Positions 31,211-45,693 of a stretch of 64,000 bases of DNA are shown here, piece after piece. The position numbers and the translations under genes are program-made. The stretch is from Apricaphanius iberus. Taxonomy: Eukaryota > Chordata > Actinopteri > Cyprinodontiformes > Aphaniidae. Under the pieces are notes generated by a model. The model worked only from the letters and a program-made list of their open reading frames with translations, was not told where the DNA came from and did no database searches. Numbering within the stretch: position 1 is the first letter of the stretch; the number at the start of each line of letters is the position of its first letter. The stretch is taken from positions 2,480,001-2,544,000 of the forward strand of contig JAPXFQ010000065.1 in NCBI GenBank assembly GCA_028564705.1, given 5' to 3'.

Positions 31211-32728
31211 TATATTGAACAATAGATAATTGATAACCATCACAAAATGTAGAAAATGCATTTTAAGTGCCTCCCTGGTGATTTTGTTATCATTTAATTA
31301 GCTAATTTTAACTTTGAATTAAATCCACCCCTTTATTCAAATGCCTCTTTTAACCATAAACGTTTGTAAGAATAAAACCAAATCAAGATACGAGACCTGA
31401 GTGACATCAGTAATTACAAAAGAGAGTAATGGTATTAATCATTAAATTCTATATATTTTAGAATATATATACGTTAGTAACTTAAATTGAAGGCTCATCT
31501 TTATGTTTAAAAAAAATTTTTTTTGACACTTCAGTATATTAATGGCTCAGATCATTGGTTTATTTTGTGTAAAACCTGGGTTAATAAAGCTAATTCTCAG
31601 ATTAACCACTAAAGCTAAGATATTCATCGATGGCTGAGAGTAGACGAAGCCCAGTCCACTAAATAAGAGCTCTCCACCCTCGGTTGTTTTTTTGAAATAG
31701 TTTTCGCTTCTGAGAATGGGGGGCATTTTCAAAGCCGCAGGTGCTGTTAGCACGGCAACCCTCGTGAGTTTCCGCAAGTCTCTCCGTGACAGCGATTCTA
31801 TTCGATAGATTTTCTATACAGGGACACCTACTGTTTAAATAGGATGTGCGGTAATCGTAGCAACCAACAGTTGCTCACACTAAAGTCGACACATGACTCT
31901 GTTTATCTTACAGACAAAAAAGCCAGATTTTTAACTGTCTGATTGCATCTACAGCAGGAGAGTTTGCACCACACCACATGCTTAGACCTACTGTAGGCAT
32001 GGGCGTCTGTTTGTTTTTAAATCTGCCGGGGGAAAATAGCCATAATCTTGAGTGTGGTATTAAGATTACTGGGAACAATTATTAAAAATGTATATATAAA
32101 GTAATGATTAATCTGTTAAACTTTTCATTACAATATGCACTGCACTGTATTGACCGCTGTTAAAATTTGTATTTTTATTCACTTAATAAAATTTGAAAGC
32201 CAGATGTCTTTTGTGTTGTTTTTCAAATTACACTGTAAATCACCATTAGGCTGTTGGCTATTAATGATCATTAAAAGGGACATATGACACTTTTTATACA
32301 AATTATGACAGATCTATGGTCCTAACAAAACATGTTAATTCATTTGTTTACACGAAATCACATAAAGTGATCTCACTCTCAAAGAGTTGTTTAGAGGACT
32401 CTCACTTTTATGCAAATTAGTGGTTATAGACCACGCCCACCAATCTTGTTACCAGGCTGCAGGTTTGTCACACATGACAATGCCATGAAATCCGACTTGG
32501 TGGATGGAGTTTGACATGCGATGGACGGTTAAATGCAAATTCCACTTGTTGTAACATCACAATGATGCACTTTTTCAAGCTACTTTTTTTTTGGTAGAAG
32601 CGCAAGGTATCTGACAGCAAAATTTGCAACAAAATGGATGGATGGTTGTTATTAATGTTTGGAAAGGCAGAAGAGGCAGCAGAGACACAAATGGCAACAC
32701 AAAAAAGTTGTTGTTTTTTTTAAACAAA

Positions 32729-32931
32729 AAGCCCCCCCCACCCCCCCACCCCCCCTTGAGAAATTGCTTAATACGACCGCTTTAAAATCCACCTGTTAGA
32801 ACAAATAACACAGTTAGCCAAATTAATAATATACTTGACCCAGAAGAATCTGCAACAAAAAAGTTTTTCTTTGGCAACCCTTGCAGCTCTGTGTAGGGAA
32901 ACTTCAATTTTAAGTTCACTACAGTTAAAGC
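32729..32931 (+). repeat. Local direct duplication, unit A
   Basis: Shares about 190 nt with 33646-33830. The best-conserved part is TTAGCCAAATTAATAATATA onward to CTACAGTTAAAGC. A poly(C) run (32732-32755) replaces the shorter C-run of unit B. Confidence 0.85.
32732..32755. repeat. C-rich run
   Basis: Three runs of seven to eight C separated by A; the other strand could form a G-quadruplex. Confidence 0.8.
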
Positions 32932-33645
32932 CATTCTTTTACTGCAGTTGTTTTGCATCTAACATGTGAGAGAGATGAATGAACCCAGAATTAAATATGA
33001 AGGAGAAAAGTTTAGGGACACATTTTATGCTGCCTTAAAGCCATCTAAAGTTCATGAAGTCCAACATTTCTCATTTCTAATTTTTACTGACATGTCTGCT
33101 TTCAAGCATGCAAAAATTAATTATAATATCAATATGACAAATTGCTTCTCATACTTAACTGTAGCATGGCAGGTAACTGTACTCTCTTAAGCAATTCCAG
33201 TCAGCGACTTGCGAGTTTTAGAGATTCGAGTAAATTTGCCTCATGGCGTGGCGTCAACAGGGCCACAACCCCATGAGCCTGACTGCAAAGTCAAAGAGTT
33301 TTGATTTTCAAGTGACTGTAGGATTGCTAATCAGGAGCTGGATTTGAGATGTTCATCTGTTTTCGTAGCCTCCTGTGTACTAGCCTCTACGATAAAAAAC
33401 ACACAACTAGACTAAAACTTAGCCCAATCGCAAAAGTTATTGCATCACCAGAAACTCTGCTGAAATTGAGCCAAAAATCGCAGTTTACGCCCAGCTATAC
33501 GACCATTTGGGGATTTGTTTAAGGGCCTGCGCGATCTGTTCATATATGCATGGGGCAGGTGATGTTGAACATTTAAAACCCCTTACATTAAAGAGATACA
33601 AGTTAACCTTTCACCTGTCTATATTGTATTGCTTTTGAATGCACA

Positions 33646-33830
33646 AAAGCCCCCCTGGGAATTTGCTATATATAACCCCCTTGAAATCCACCGGTTAGAA
33701 CAAAAGGCACTGTTAGCCAAATTAATAATATACTTGACCCAGAAGAATCTGCAACAAAAAAGTGTTTCTGTGGCAACCCTTGCCGCTCTGTGTAGGGAAA
33801 CTTCAATTTTAAGTTCACTACAGTTAAAGC
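33646..33830 (+). repeat. Local direct duplication, unit B
   Basis: Second copy of the segment at 32729-32931, about 900 nt downstream. An unrecognised 110-codon frame (33629-33961) spans it; unit A lacks the equivalent open frame. Confidence 0.85.
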
Positions 33831-35559
33831 TGTATGTATGCACAAAAGCTCATGTCCTGAAGGTGTTTGTAGTGAAGGGGGAGTCTTTATTTAAACTTGT
33901 AACATTACCCGCTATGAAGAATGCCAAGCATTCGCAGAGAAAACATAACTGGAGTCTATAACATCGAGGAATGGAGTGATTTAAATGACAGTCAGTTTGG
34001 GTACTGTGTGGGGAGCACAAGCAGATGTTTGATCTGGGCTGGTAAGAAATTATGCATTAGGCCTTTAAAAGTGGTAAGAACAAAACCATCCATCATAAAT
34101 ATTGCTGGGGACATATACTTTGACCCGGTACCACATTGCCTACAGGCAAAAAAATAAAATAAATGTCAATAGAAGTTAAACCCCTGTTCTGAAATATTCC
34201 GAAACTTTCTTTAAACAGTTCCAGGATAAAATGAGGTTTTAATAAGATCTTGTGCCACCAGATGTTTTTGTGTCCTGTTTACCAGCCACTGCCAGGTCTG
34301 ACTGTTGCCCAACTTGTAGAACGAAGAAATCATTTAAACAGAAGGCAAAAAGATCTTAAAAAGCAAAACATCTAAAGAAATTCACAATTGTGTATCAAAA
34401 TAATCAATTTAAGATGGTTATAATTTCATTCCTAACATCTTGGGATATCAGCAAACCATAGTGAGTCCTTGCATACAAATTGAGCACGGCACAGCAGACA
34501 GAAATGCATACATAGAGGTTTAAGACCATAACCACTGCTGACACAAAAGAACATGAAGCTGAGCAAACACTTAAAGGGACTATATCATGCCATTTCTACA
34601 AAAATTTTACTTGTATCCTGTAGTTGATGTTGGACCACGAAGTAAACCGGCTCGTTTCTCTATGAACCCGCCTCCTGCATCCCCCCACGCGCCAAGCAGC
34701 AGCTGCTCGGACTGAGAAAAACAGTGCGGAGCTTCATCTCAAGCAGTATTCTAACAGTGAATTGGAAAAGCACAAAGTATCACAATGCAACTCTGTTATA
34801 TTATGGGCTCAGACGTTTAGTTTATGTTTTATTTTTTTGTAAAAAAAAAAAATGGAGTCAAAAAAGCCTATTTCACTTGCTAAATCTCCAGGCTTTAGAC
34901 AGAACCGAAAACAACTAGCTAAGTTCATTATGAAATCTTTCCAGGCAAGTAAATAAAAAAGGTGTGGGTGTTGTTTGCACCCGTTTACTGTACATTCTGA
35001 GATGGTAGAGATCAATTAATTAACCACACAATGCTGTTATTAGATCACATAAGCACCTTGATAAATGGCTAACACACTATTAGCATTTAGCCACTTCTCT
35101 GTCCATCAGACGTCTTTGTTCTTTGATCCTATTCTTTAGGAATGTAGAATAAAATCCTGTAATCCATGCAGCCAAGCAGGCGTTTTCACAGAAAAAGTAA
35201 AAAAAAGCGTTTTAAGCTGCCAAAAACCAAAGCAGCGATGAGCTGTGAGAAGGAGGAGGGTGTGTTTGGAACTCTAGCAGAGGTAGGCTGTTCTACCTGC
35301 AGGGGCGGTGCAGACACCTCTAGTACTCCCTTGTTTTCAACCAGTGATGTCACAAGTTGAACACTCAGTCGTTTTCTAGGGGAGGAAGGGGCAGATGCTC
35401 AGAAAGCAGGATTCAGGAGGATTTCTTAGACATACGTGAATTAAGCCAAACCCACTCTGGTGGGTTTTTTTATGAGAAAATTGCATTACCAGATGGTTGA
35501 AAACTCTAAAAACTTGATTCAGCATGATATAGGCCCTTTATTACCTTGATTATCCCTGA

Positions 35560-35960
35560 GAACTTTAGGAAAATACTTTGTGGTCGGAAGAGACAAAACC
35601 AATGTGTTTGGAAGGTGTGTCTCTTGTTACAGATGGAGCAAAAACTAGAAGCATTTCAGAAAAATAACTGACAGGCAAACATGGTGGAGGTAGTTTATTC
35701 CTTATGACCTTGATGAAAGTCATAGAAGCCTGAAGACAATCTCCGGCCATCAGTTCCTGACCTTAACCTCAAGGGTATTTGGGTCATTTAGCACGGCAAT
35801 GATCCAAAGACGCCAGCAACTCCCTTTCCGATATGTTTCAAATAAAGCTGAAGCACTAGGTTGAGTGATCATGTTAAACTCTCCCATTTAATTTGAGATT
35901 ATGTAGTAATACCTTGAAGAGGCATTTGAAACTCCAAAACTCTCAACTGAAGTAAATCAA
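35560..35960 (+). mobile_element. Decayed Tc1-like transposase fragment
   Basis: Broken frames read like the middle of a Tc1 transposase (GGAAGAGACAAAACCAATGT; ATTTAGCACGGCAATGATCC). Many stops. Weak. Confidence 0.35.
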
Positions 35961-37979
35961 TTGTGCAAAGAATGGGCCAAAATTCCTCGTCACCACTACA
36001 GGTGGAGCAAACAATCGAGATATTTTTCCCAAACAGACAGGTTTGCTGGGATATTGATTTTTTTGACCCTTAATAAAATAAAAATGCTCATTAAAAAGTA
36101 TATATTTTTTTCTTTGTTTGAAAAACTTGAATGGTTTACTATCAAAGAGAAAATCTTTAAGGGTAAGATCTTTTACAGCACATCCCACCATGTGGTACAC
36201 AGTATAACCAGCGCACCATTTGTCATTTGTCCATTGAACTGTTTGATTCGTCTCTGCTGAAAATCAGGTAACATCTGAATCGGTCAGCTCTGACTAAAGT
36301 GCCACTTCATATGACCTCCTGAACTCGAGCTGCCACACTGCTGACACAGCGTAAACACACCTCAAAAGTGGGGGGGAAAAGCACAGAAGCCTTGAGAAAA
36401 GTGATGTGCTCTAGCTGATTTATTTTTTTTTATCTCCTGCAGTGGATCTGTGCACGCTGAGAGGGAAGATGAGCCACTGCCTTACGCAACAACTTTTAGT
36501 CACAGGAACTTATATGACGAGCACCGTGTGTCGTCGACAGGCGGCACAGAGCAGCTCCTACACATGCTGCAGACGCTGCTTTATGTAACAGAAGTTGCTA
36601 CTGAGCCACTTGAAGAAAATAAATGACAGACATGACAGATTTTGAGCAGAAGTTAGAAGGGAGACTTTATCTTATGAAACATAAATACAAACAACTCAGT
36701 CAGTTTGAATTGTGGCAGTCAAACATGAGTGCCTACTATCTCAAACAGAGAGAAAACCCAGAGCAAACAGATGAACACCAGCTTTTTCCTTTCTCAACGT
36801 TCCCATTTGAGGACGGGTGGCTGTCCTGCTGCTTCACTAAATGCCATTACAGAGAATCTGCATGTTAACAGTCACACCATATATGCAGCCTTTATTGAAA
36901 TTAATCATACTCTTTGTAATACACTAACAACCAGACTTCCAGTCTCATGGTAAAATAACAAATTTTTCTGTTTTTGTTTGATATCCTTGAAAGAGGACAT
37001 TTCTGGACTCAGATCTCGGATAAGCTGGCCGAGCTTTGAGTACAACAAAAGTCTCTGTTTTGCAAACTAAAAATGTGTGATTAACTGTGATCTCTGCAAT
37101 AAAACTTGAGCTCTGTTCATAAGTTAGGTCAGACTGTCAGCCTCCCACCTGCTCCATTAGTGTGTCTAACCCAGTCAGCCAATGTGTGCAGAGTGAGCTC
37201 AGTGCCAGAGCCACAAACTCCCTACTGTCTGGATGCTCATTAAACTTGTATGAATACAGAGCCTGGCTGCCTCCAGCCTGGCCGTCTGTCAGTTTGGGGC
37301 CGTCCTGTTGTTTGGCTAGTTGGCTGGCATCCTTCAATAGTGGAACCTGAGAATGTAAAAAGTAAGGACTGAAGGCAGCAAGGTTGCACTACAAACGGAA
37401 TCAAAATGGTGCCGTCCAGAGCCTCTCCAACGTGTAAAAGACGGACAGACGATGCGATACGCCAGAAACATAACAGAGCTACAGGAAGGATGTGCGATCA
37501 AACAACGAGAGGCAAATGACACAGAACAGATGAGTCACAGCAGTACACTTGACTCAGTCCCTATTTCTGTGAGCCGTTAAGGTAACACCCCGAGGATGAG
37601 CAGATGCCTCTCAGTCTCCGCACACAAAATTTGAAGTTTAGGAGGGGCCGTTTAGCCAAAAGTGTCATCATCAAAACATCCATTAGAGCTTCTTTTTTTT
37701 AAAAATAATAAAAAAACACAGCTAGACTCTTGATAAAGGATGTTTATGTTGTTCTACACATCTTGGGACACCTACTTAGGGATCTCTATGGAAACTGCTG
37801 CCAATGTGACCAAGATGTTGTAGGAAAAGGTGGCAAGAGATTAATATCTTTTAAGATAGTGCTATAAGATTTCACAGGGTTACACAGAACAACAACCCCA
37901 CAATATGTCCAGCCAAACTCAAGTCATCTAGTTGCCTTGTCTTAATGTCACTATCTGGTGAAGTGTGAACCATTATAAA

Positions 37980-39540
37980 GTGGGGCAACAATGTATTTAG
38001 TCCCCCTACTTAAGCCAGTACTTGTCAAGGCTGATTTGAAGTTTGTTAGAGAGCATTTGGATGGTCTAGAAGAGGATTGGGAGAAGGTCATATGGTCAGA
38101 TGAAACCAGAATGGAACTTTTTGGTAAAATATCTACTTGTCGTGTTTAGAGGATTAAAGGATGCTGAGTTGGATCCAAAGAACACCATACCTACTGTGAA
38201 GCATGGGAGTGGAAGCATCATGCTTTGGCGCTGATTTTCTACAAAAGGGAATACTTATCCATATAAAGGAAAGAATGAAAGGGGGCCATGTACTGAGTGA
38301 AAAACTTCATCAGGAAGGACATTGAAGATTAAAGGTGGCTGGGTCTTTCAACATGACTGTGATGGCCTGCTCAATGATCCTGTGTTTAAGGCGCATGTTG
38401 CAGCGTTTGGAGCGCACCATCATCTGATTAGAGACACATGCAGGGTTCCCACTCTCTTCTTAAAATGATTTTCCAGGACATTTTTAAGACTTTATCAGCT
38501 GCTACAGTACGAGTCAAGTTACCACAACTATGGCTGGGCAATGTACCGATATTACCATCATATCGGGATACATTTTGAAACAGATATGATATTGTACCTA
38601 TGCTGTTATAACATGCTGATATTAGTTTAAAAGTCCAAACTTGCAAAGTCAAGCTACATTCGCAAACGGTCACTAATGTTACAAAATATTAACCATTATT
38701 GGACTTTTTAATTAATTGCATCTGCTCGAACCCAGGCATATCACGCATCTGGTATACATAAATGGCATAAATTTATGTGCTTTTGACAAAACTTTTTTGA
38801 TTTATCAAACCTTTGTAAATGTTTTTTTGTCAATTATATTGCAGAATTGGAATTACCTTTTGTAAAGTTGCTAAATGCAAAATCCATTTAGCCTATTGGT
38901 GTATGAAATGGATCCGAGGTCAAATATTCTGACAAACTAGGGTAAAATACAGTACATATATACCCTAAGCTTTGGAAAAGTGGAGTGTTATTTTCTACAA
39001 TTGTACCTTATATTTTGTACATGTAACCAGATTGTTAAAATTTTTATTCACCCCCCCTTTCTTCCTCCCCTATATAAGATCCTCTCCACCTTCAGTTGAG
39101 GGGGATGAGCTTCTCCTTCTGCAGACACGTTTTTGTTTGCTGATTGTTTGGTGTGGGAGCTTTGTTTATATTATTTAAAAATATTATTTAACTTGCTGTG
39201 AGTATGACATCTCGCAATCATTTTTCGTAATGGCTTCGAGCCAGGTCATGACAATGATCCCAAACACACCGCACCGGGTAATAAAGGAGTGGCTTCAATG
39301 AAAGCATCTCAAGGTCCTGGAGGGGCCTAGCCAATCTCCAGAACTCAACCCTATAGAAAATATGTAGAGGAAGTTAAAAGTCCATGTTGCCCAGCAACAG
39401 CCCCAAAATATCCATGCTCTAGAGGAAATCTACGAGAATGGGCCAAAATATGTGTGTGAAGACTTACATTAAACATGTGACTCCTGTCATTGCCAACAAA
39501 GGGTATAACTAAATATTGCGATTAACTTTTGTTTTTGACC
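37980..39540 (+). pseudogene. Decayed Tc1 transposase with nested insertion
   Basis: 38040-38260 reads, across frameshifts, like the Tc1 transposase core (EDWEKVIWSDET; IPTVKHGSGSIM-like). 39245-39480 continues with its C terminus (NDPKHTA, SPELNPIENMW-like). The 38440-39240 stretch between them does not belong and is probably an insertion containing a hAT-like fragment (38530-38700). Tc1 transposases cut and paste the element at TA sites; this copy has many stops. Confidence 0.65.
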
Positions 39541-40347
39541 AGAATTTTTTTTTCATCATAATTTGCAAATAAATTCTTTAAAAAATAAGACCATGTGATT
39601 TTTCTGGATTTCCCCCCCTCATTTTATCTCTCGTAGTTGAGGTATACCTATGATGAAAATGACAGAACTCTCGTCTTTTTAAGTGGGAGAACTTGTACAA
39701 ATAATTTCTTGTCCAACTGTAGATATGAAGGTATGCTTTAGGCTTTCATTTGTGTTTAAGACTCTTATTCTGAAGGAAAAATGAAGTAGTTGTCAAGAGG
39801 CCTTGATTTGTTGAAAGAGGTGGCTGATCAAGACCAATAGATTGGTTGACAACATTAAGTTGAATTAGAGTTGAAGAAGTCTCCATATGCAAATTGCATG
39901 CATGTACATCCATCCATCCATCCTGAGGGTATTAAGTCTAGAAGAGAAACTCAGACATCCTCCTGACATTTTCTGATACAATCTGGTGGATCCCAAAGGG
40001 GTTCTAGGCTAAAAGAAGTATTTAATGCACATCTGCTCATTGATCTGTTGCATGCATCAGTTCTGGGCTGTATACTGCCTCCTCCTGGCTGACTGGGGCG
40101 CCTGAAGGGTTGGGGAGGATCTGGCTGGAATAACGTGATCCTTCCACGCACTATGCCCAGCTGGGGAAACCCTCCCCCTTCAGGTGACAAGAAGGGCCTG
40201 CCCACTCCCCAGGCAAGAAGGAGGCTTGAGCTTCAGTGCAGGGCCCTCCCACAGTTAGCAAAGGGAGAGCAATGCCCAGAACTGGAACTAGGTAGGAGCA
40301 CTGGGTGATAAATAATGGGGAAAAACCGTGGGATAAAAAAAAAAATA

Positions 40348-40355
<8 letters not shown>

Positions 40356-40411
<56 letters not shown>
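40356..40411. repeat. (AT)n microsatellite
   Basis: 28 uninterrupted AT units flanked by poly(A) stretches. Confidence 0.95.
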
Positions 40412-40414
<3 letters not shown>

Positions 40415-43400
40415 AAAAAAAGAAATTAGGAGGAGAATTAAGAGTAAAGCCAGAATTAGCGGGCCAGCAGAAACAAACACAACGGCTCCCAAGTGTGGCC
40501 TCTCTGGGCCCATCCATTAGAAGCAGAGCATGAAGAACAAACCAGCAGGTCACACTACGGTCCAAACATGACAGGCACAAAGTGAGGAAGCAGGCGCAAT
40601 TTTGAGATGGCGTTTCTGTTACTTGGGAAAAACAAAAAAACACAACAACGTGAAAACCATTTGATGTATTGGAAGCTATTTTTCCTGTTTTTACTACAAA
40701 CTGAGGGCGTGCCCTACATGCTCTGGTAGCTGGGCTCTGTGGAGGCGTGTTCCCTCAATCCCTTGTCCTTTTTTTTTTGGTGGAGTCCTTTTCCCCTTCA
40801 TGATCCACAAGTGAGCCACTGCAGGGAGGAAGGACAGTGAGTGCGTGTTGGAGGACTTGTGTGGGTGAGGAGAGAGCTCCGGCACAAACGCAACGCGTCC
40901 CAGAAGGAGGGAGATGGAGGCTGAATTTCGGACTGTCGCAGAATTAATTTAAATCTCATCACGCGGCTCCTCTGGAGCAAAGCAAAGTGCTGCACTGTGT
41001 TGGAGTGCTCGCTATGTTCTGCATAGCAACAGAGCAGGGCTACTTTTCTGCTGGCCTGCGATGAGGACTACTGTAAAAAAAGAAGGGCATATTTTCCTAC
41101 CGAAATCTAGACTGTGGCCAACATTTACTCCATAAATATCTAAAATGACACTTCAGAAGATGTGAAAAACACAGATGAAAAACCTTTACCAAAGAGGCAT
41201 GTCTCAAAAAGATGAGATATGAATTACATTTTGTGTTTAAAAAACCTCAAAACAAAGTAATCTTCCGCTAGGTAAACTTGATATCTGGTATTTATAAGGA
41301 TTATTCTTTGACACACATCATCTAACAAATACTGCTGTGGAACCCTGGACACAGTTTGCTCTGGTCTCTAACGTCCCGGTCTTCCTAAAATCCTCATTAA
41401 GCATGAGGGAAAACCCAAACCACAAGTCGCCACACTGCTAACAAAGGCACCCTGAGGATCTGCAGCATCCTGGTGCCTAAAACCACCGGACCGTAGATCT
41501 GTTTTGGATGGAGGATGGAGGGGCTGCATAATGGGGACTGTTTGAATGAATTTCTAGTTTTCCAATCATTTAAAAACCAGTGCCAAAAGCTCGTGGAAAC
41601 AAACCTGATTATTACCGCTTCCCCCTCACTAAAGCAACACATTCACCGCAGGGAAACCTTTTCCAAGAGGCTGCTCTGACTTGGATCCGAAATGTTCCGT
41701 CTCTGCTACACCTGGCTTGCAAAGAACACAGAAAACAGACTTGTCCCCCCCCCCCTTCAATACCTGTCTCCTTACAGAAAGCACAGCTACACTGGGACGC
41801 ATATACAGGGCAGGCTATAAAAATATCCGAGTGCGGATAGCTGGGTTACTATGGCAACGCTGTAACCAACAGAGAGCGTGGTGTGTGCTTCTATCCTGGA
41901 GCAGAAATCCCCGCAGGGGTCAGAAAACCGTCACGACGGCTTGCGATGTTTGAAATCCGACTCCGCTGCACCTATCAGAGCAGCGAGCCCAACCACAGTC
42001 AGAGGACTAAAGAAAAAGAAAATAAAAAATTTATAAGGCCTGTGACCCCAGCTCTGGATGGAACATACAAGCATATTTCTGAGTCATTTCAAAAGTGATA
42101 CAGTGGCCACATAACCAATATTAACAATGAAAATACTGATCACTACATGTTGCTTTTAGTAACTCAAAAGCTGTTTTTCATATTTAACATGATTTATAAA
42201 ATAGAGATGCCAGCTCATAGCCTCTTATGGTATTTATATTATTTTCTCAAGACCACACACTTACCTGTTGGTTGCGCCAAGAGAACCCGACCCCAACTTG
42301 GTGAATTGCTGTTCTAAAACGTGTTGTATTAAGTAATAGATTTCACATTCCTTATATATGTAATGTATTTCAAAGTGATTCAAGTGAACATGATTGTGAA
42401 GTGGAAGGAAAATAATACACCGTTCAGATCTTGTTCCTTACAAATCTGAAAAGTGTGGCAATGTTTTCAGCTCAAAATTATTCAATCCTTTTTTTTTTTT
42501 AGAAAGGCTGAACATATTTTTAAATGTTTCCAAATTCAGATCACAAGCAACTGAAGTTATTTCCAAACAGAAATAAAGTTTCTGTAACAGTTCTGTAACA
42601 AACTGTAGCTTAATCCATTTTCCCCATCAACTAGCATCTTCCTTGTCCTTGCTAAAAGAACCAAACCTTTCATTTGAATAATTAACATCTGCTCGTTTAT
42701 GCTACTCCTTTCAGAAAATGACTGATGAACGAGGTTAACAGATAAGCAGACATCTGTTTAAACATAGTCTGTGAAGAAGAGAGCAAAAGCCAGGTTGTTC
42801 TGTTACAACAAACCAAGAATTACTGGATTAAAGCCTTCTGGAACCTTCTTTTCTTTTTAATGGGGCCTCCAACATAATCACCCCCCTTTGACGAGGTTCT
42901 GCAACCTTATTCCCACCTCCTGTTGTTCAGGCCGGCCACAACTCAGTAAGCTTCACATTCTTCCTTTTCTTTGCTCTCCCACGGCCTCGTTCAAGACCAG
43001 CAAGCCACAGCGATGATGGTTGATGGTCTCAATCCAACATTTTTTCTGTAACTGCATAAACCATCCAAGAATGCTCTGCAGTCCCCCCCAACTAAATCGG
43101 ACTCTTTCTCATGGTTGGAGACGCATTCTCTAGTGTCTGACTGTAGCCCTAAATAAGAGTTTTATCAAACTTCACCTGTAGGGTTTCATCTGTTTAGTCA
43201 CAGAAATGCAAACCTATGGCTTTGCAATATGATCCCACGTTTTGGCAACATTTCCAGGTAAGCCTTTGTGTTTTCCATGAGCTTCAGCCACCAGTCAGCG
43301 CTCCTGAGGGGCTGTATTCCCACCTGTTAGTCTCTGCCTGCGCTGCAGTAGGCGGGGCTTGTCAGCCGTTCCCAGCAGTTTCTTGAGGGCCTCAAACGGA

Positions 43401-44099
43401 CAAAAGGGGCGTATTGAGGCCAAGCACAACGCCTTCTAGTAAGCACCCCTTCTCCCCCCACCCCCTTTTTTTTCCCCTCACAAAGCTGTGCCTCGGAGTA
43501 CACATCTTTATGCATGAGCCCCTACATGGTATATAGTCCTCTCTCTCCCAGAGTTTTTCCACATTCTGTCACGCTGCCACCACAAACTTCCTTGTGCTTT
43601 CTGTATCTAATACACAAAGAAGCCCTTATATATGAAGTGGAAGAAGTCGTGTACAGTTCAGAAGCAGGCAAACAGGAAAAGCCTACAGTGATTGTGCGTT
43701 TTGATGATGTCATCAAGCTGTGCCTCCATACTTTGTACAAGGTACGCAAAGGAAGATAAATACTAATGTTCAGAGTTTTCTCTATATATGGCAAGTTAAA
43801 ATTTGTCATTTTCTATTTAACAAAAAAACTGATGAAATATTTTTTCTTTCAAAATATGTGCAGCTTTATTTTTGTGCAAAATTACATTTATAAATAATCA
43901 GGAAAGCAGAAAGAAATGTTCGTCTTACCGTGAGAATCTTTGTCGTGCATTTTTCAGAAATTATTTTGAATATTTTTAAAACGCATTTTGCACAATGAAT
44001 GTTTTTTAAATCGCATTTTATACTTTTTTGGAAGTTGGGCCTTCTGTAATGTATTTCGTTTTGAAAAAGTCATTTTTACATACATAAACAGAAGAAAAT

Positions 44100-44960
44100 A
44101 TGGCACAATAAATATTGTAACTTTAGATTATATTGCAATATAGATTTAAAGCCCTATTGCCAAGCACTAGTGGAGTTTGCTTTCTTTAATTTTACACAAA
44201 AATCTGAAAAGAATTAAACAACTGTATTTATTCCCCCATGATGCAAAACACATTATGAAACAGGCATGTGAATCTTACAACAACTCCGATTCCGATTCGT
44301 GGAGTGACGATTCGATTCAAAATAGATTCTCAATTCAGAATCGATTCACATTCAATACTATTAGTAAAAAAAATGTGCTAATTTGTAGGGCTGAGCCTAT
44401 ATGCTTTTCTCCTGATTCAATTCTTTTTTGATTTTTTTGTAAGTGCCGATTAAATTTAAATTGAGATTCTTCAATATTGCAGATTTTTAATTCAATATAG
44501 TATTGAAAAGATATATAATTTTACGCATGTTCTACTTCTCACACCTTGAAAGTTCACAACAGAATGAATAAAAAGTCAAGACATTCTGAAGTAAACTGCT
44601 ACATACTTAAATATACTTCCTAATAAAGTTTTTCCAAGCTGAGCTGAATATAATTAATTTTTTGGGAAAATTGATTTATATATATACAATTTGATTCAAA
44701 ATCGTTAGGCAAAGAATTTAGATTGTTATGTGAATCGATTTCCCCCACCCCACCCCTAATATACAACCACCTTTCCATACAACTACAAACTTGTCACAGC
44801 TGGAAAGCATTCCCATACCATGATGCCGTCCCCACCATGTTTCACCATGGATATAGGTGCTTTGCATGCCAGCCAAAAGATCCCATTATGGCCTCATTTC
44901 ACCAGATTACCTTCTTTGGCTGATCATATACCAATTAAGTGACTTCTAAAGGCAAATGGT
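44100..44960. mobile_element. hAT-like and Tc1-like remnants
   Basis: 44270-44750 contains repeated GATTCGATT-type sequence of a decayed hAT-derived repeat. 44755-44935 resembles the internal part of a Tc1 element on the minus strand (CCACCATGTTTCACCATGGA). Confidence 0.45.
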
Positions 44961-45252
44961 TGCTTTTTTTAAATTTTATTTAGCTATATCAGCTAAAGAG
45001 GGTTGAGTAAAAATATCTGAAACACTATTTTGTTCAAACAAATTCCAAAGACCATATATTGAAGTTTATTGTTAAAACTTGTCAGAATATGGGAAAACTA
45101 ATCCTAATGCACAGACACGGAGTGTGAGTGAATAGTGGATTATCGGCTGGTTTAGTGCACGGTTTCTGTAGCAAACAGCAGAACTCTAAAAAACTGCAGT
45201 GAATATGATGGGGGGGTTACTGCTGCATCATGTACAGCGGGAAGTTTAATAC

Positions 45253-45693
45253 GTGCTTACACATGCAGAAGCATACTGTTGTGCAAACTCCTCTGCACCT
45301 TTATATTCAAACCCAACCCAAGAGGGATTTTACAGTTATAGTGTGGAGAACCCCAATGAGAAACCACTCTCTCACTACGGCGCACTTATCTCCGTCGACT
45401 CTGGTTTCTCCTTCATGCTGCTCAGACATTCTGACTCTCCTGTCTTTCTGTGTCACTCTTCGGCTCACTCAGGGTCACCTTTAGCTCAGCTGAGGTTTTA
45501 CAGCCCGCTGAGAAGCAAAGACATACATCTACTGAACAGAGACGACGAAACATATACCCTGGTAAGATTAGCGCCGCGATCACGGACACGCTGTGGTGAC
45601 CTTTGGTGCGCTTTACCTGGAAATGTTGTTCTGATGGAGCACTTCCAGGAAGTTCTGAGCCAGCCTATCAGAACCATTTACATTGAAATTTGA
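45253..45693 (+). other. Unrecognised open frame, 146 codons
   Basis: The longest otherwise unexplained frame of this part of the window. It has no recognisable domain, no clear splice sites and no signal peptide. The frame overlaps a second + frame at 45230-45484. It is probably chance, but no repeat explains it. Confidence 0.15.

Noticed and set aside
33921..34157. Open frame with Cys/Lys-rich sequence after duplication unit B, as a gene
   Set aside because: No recognisable domain, no splice sites tying it to the preceding frame, and AT-rich context.
40233..40643. 136-codon frame on the minus strand
   Set aside because: It runs through an (AT)n microsatellite (poly-Ile/Tyr) and is not a plausible protein.
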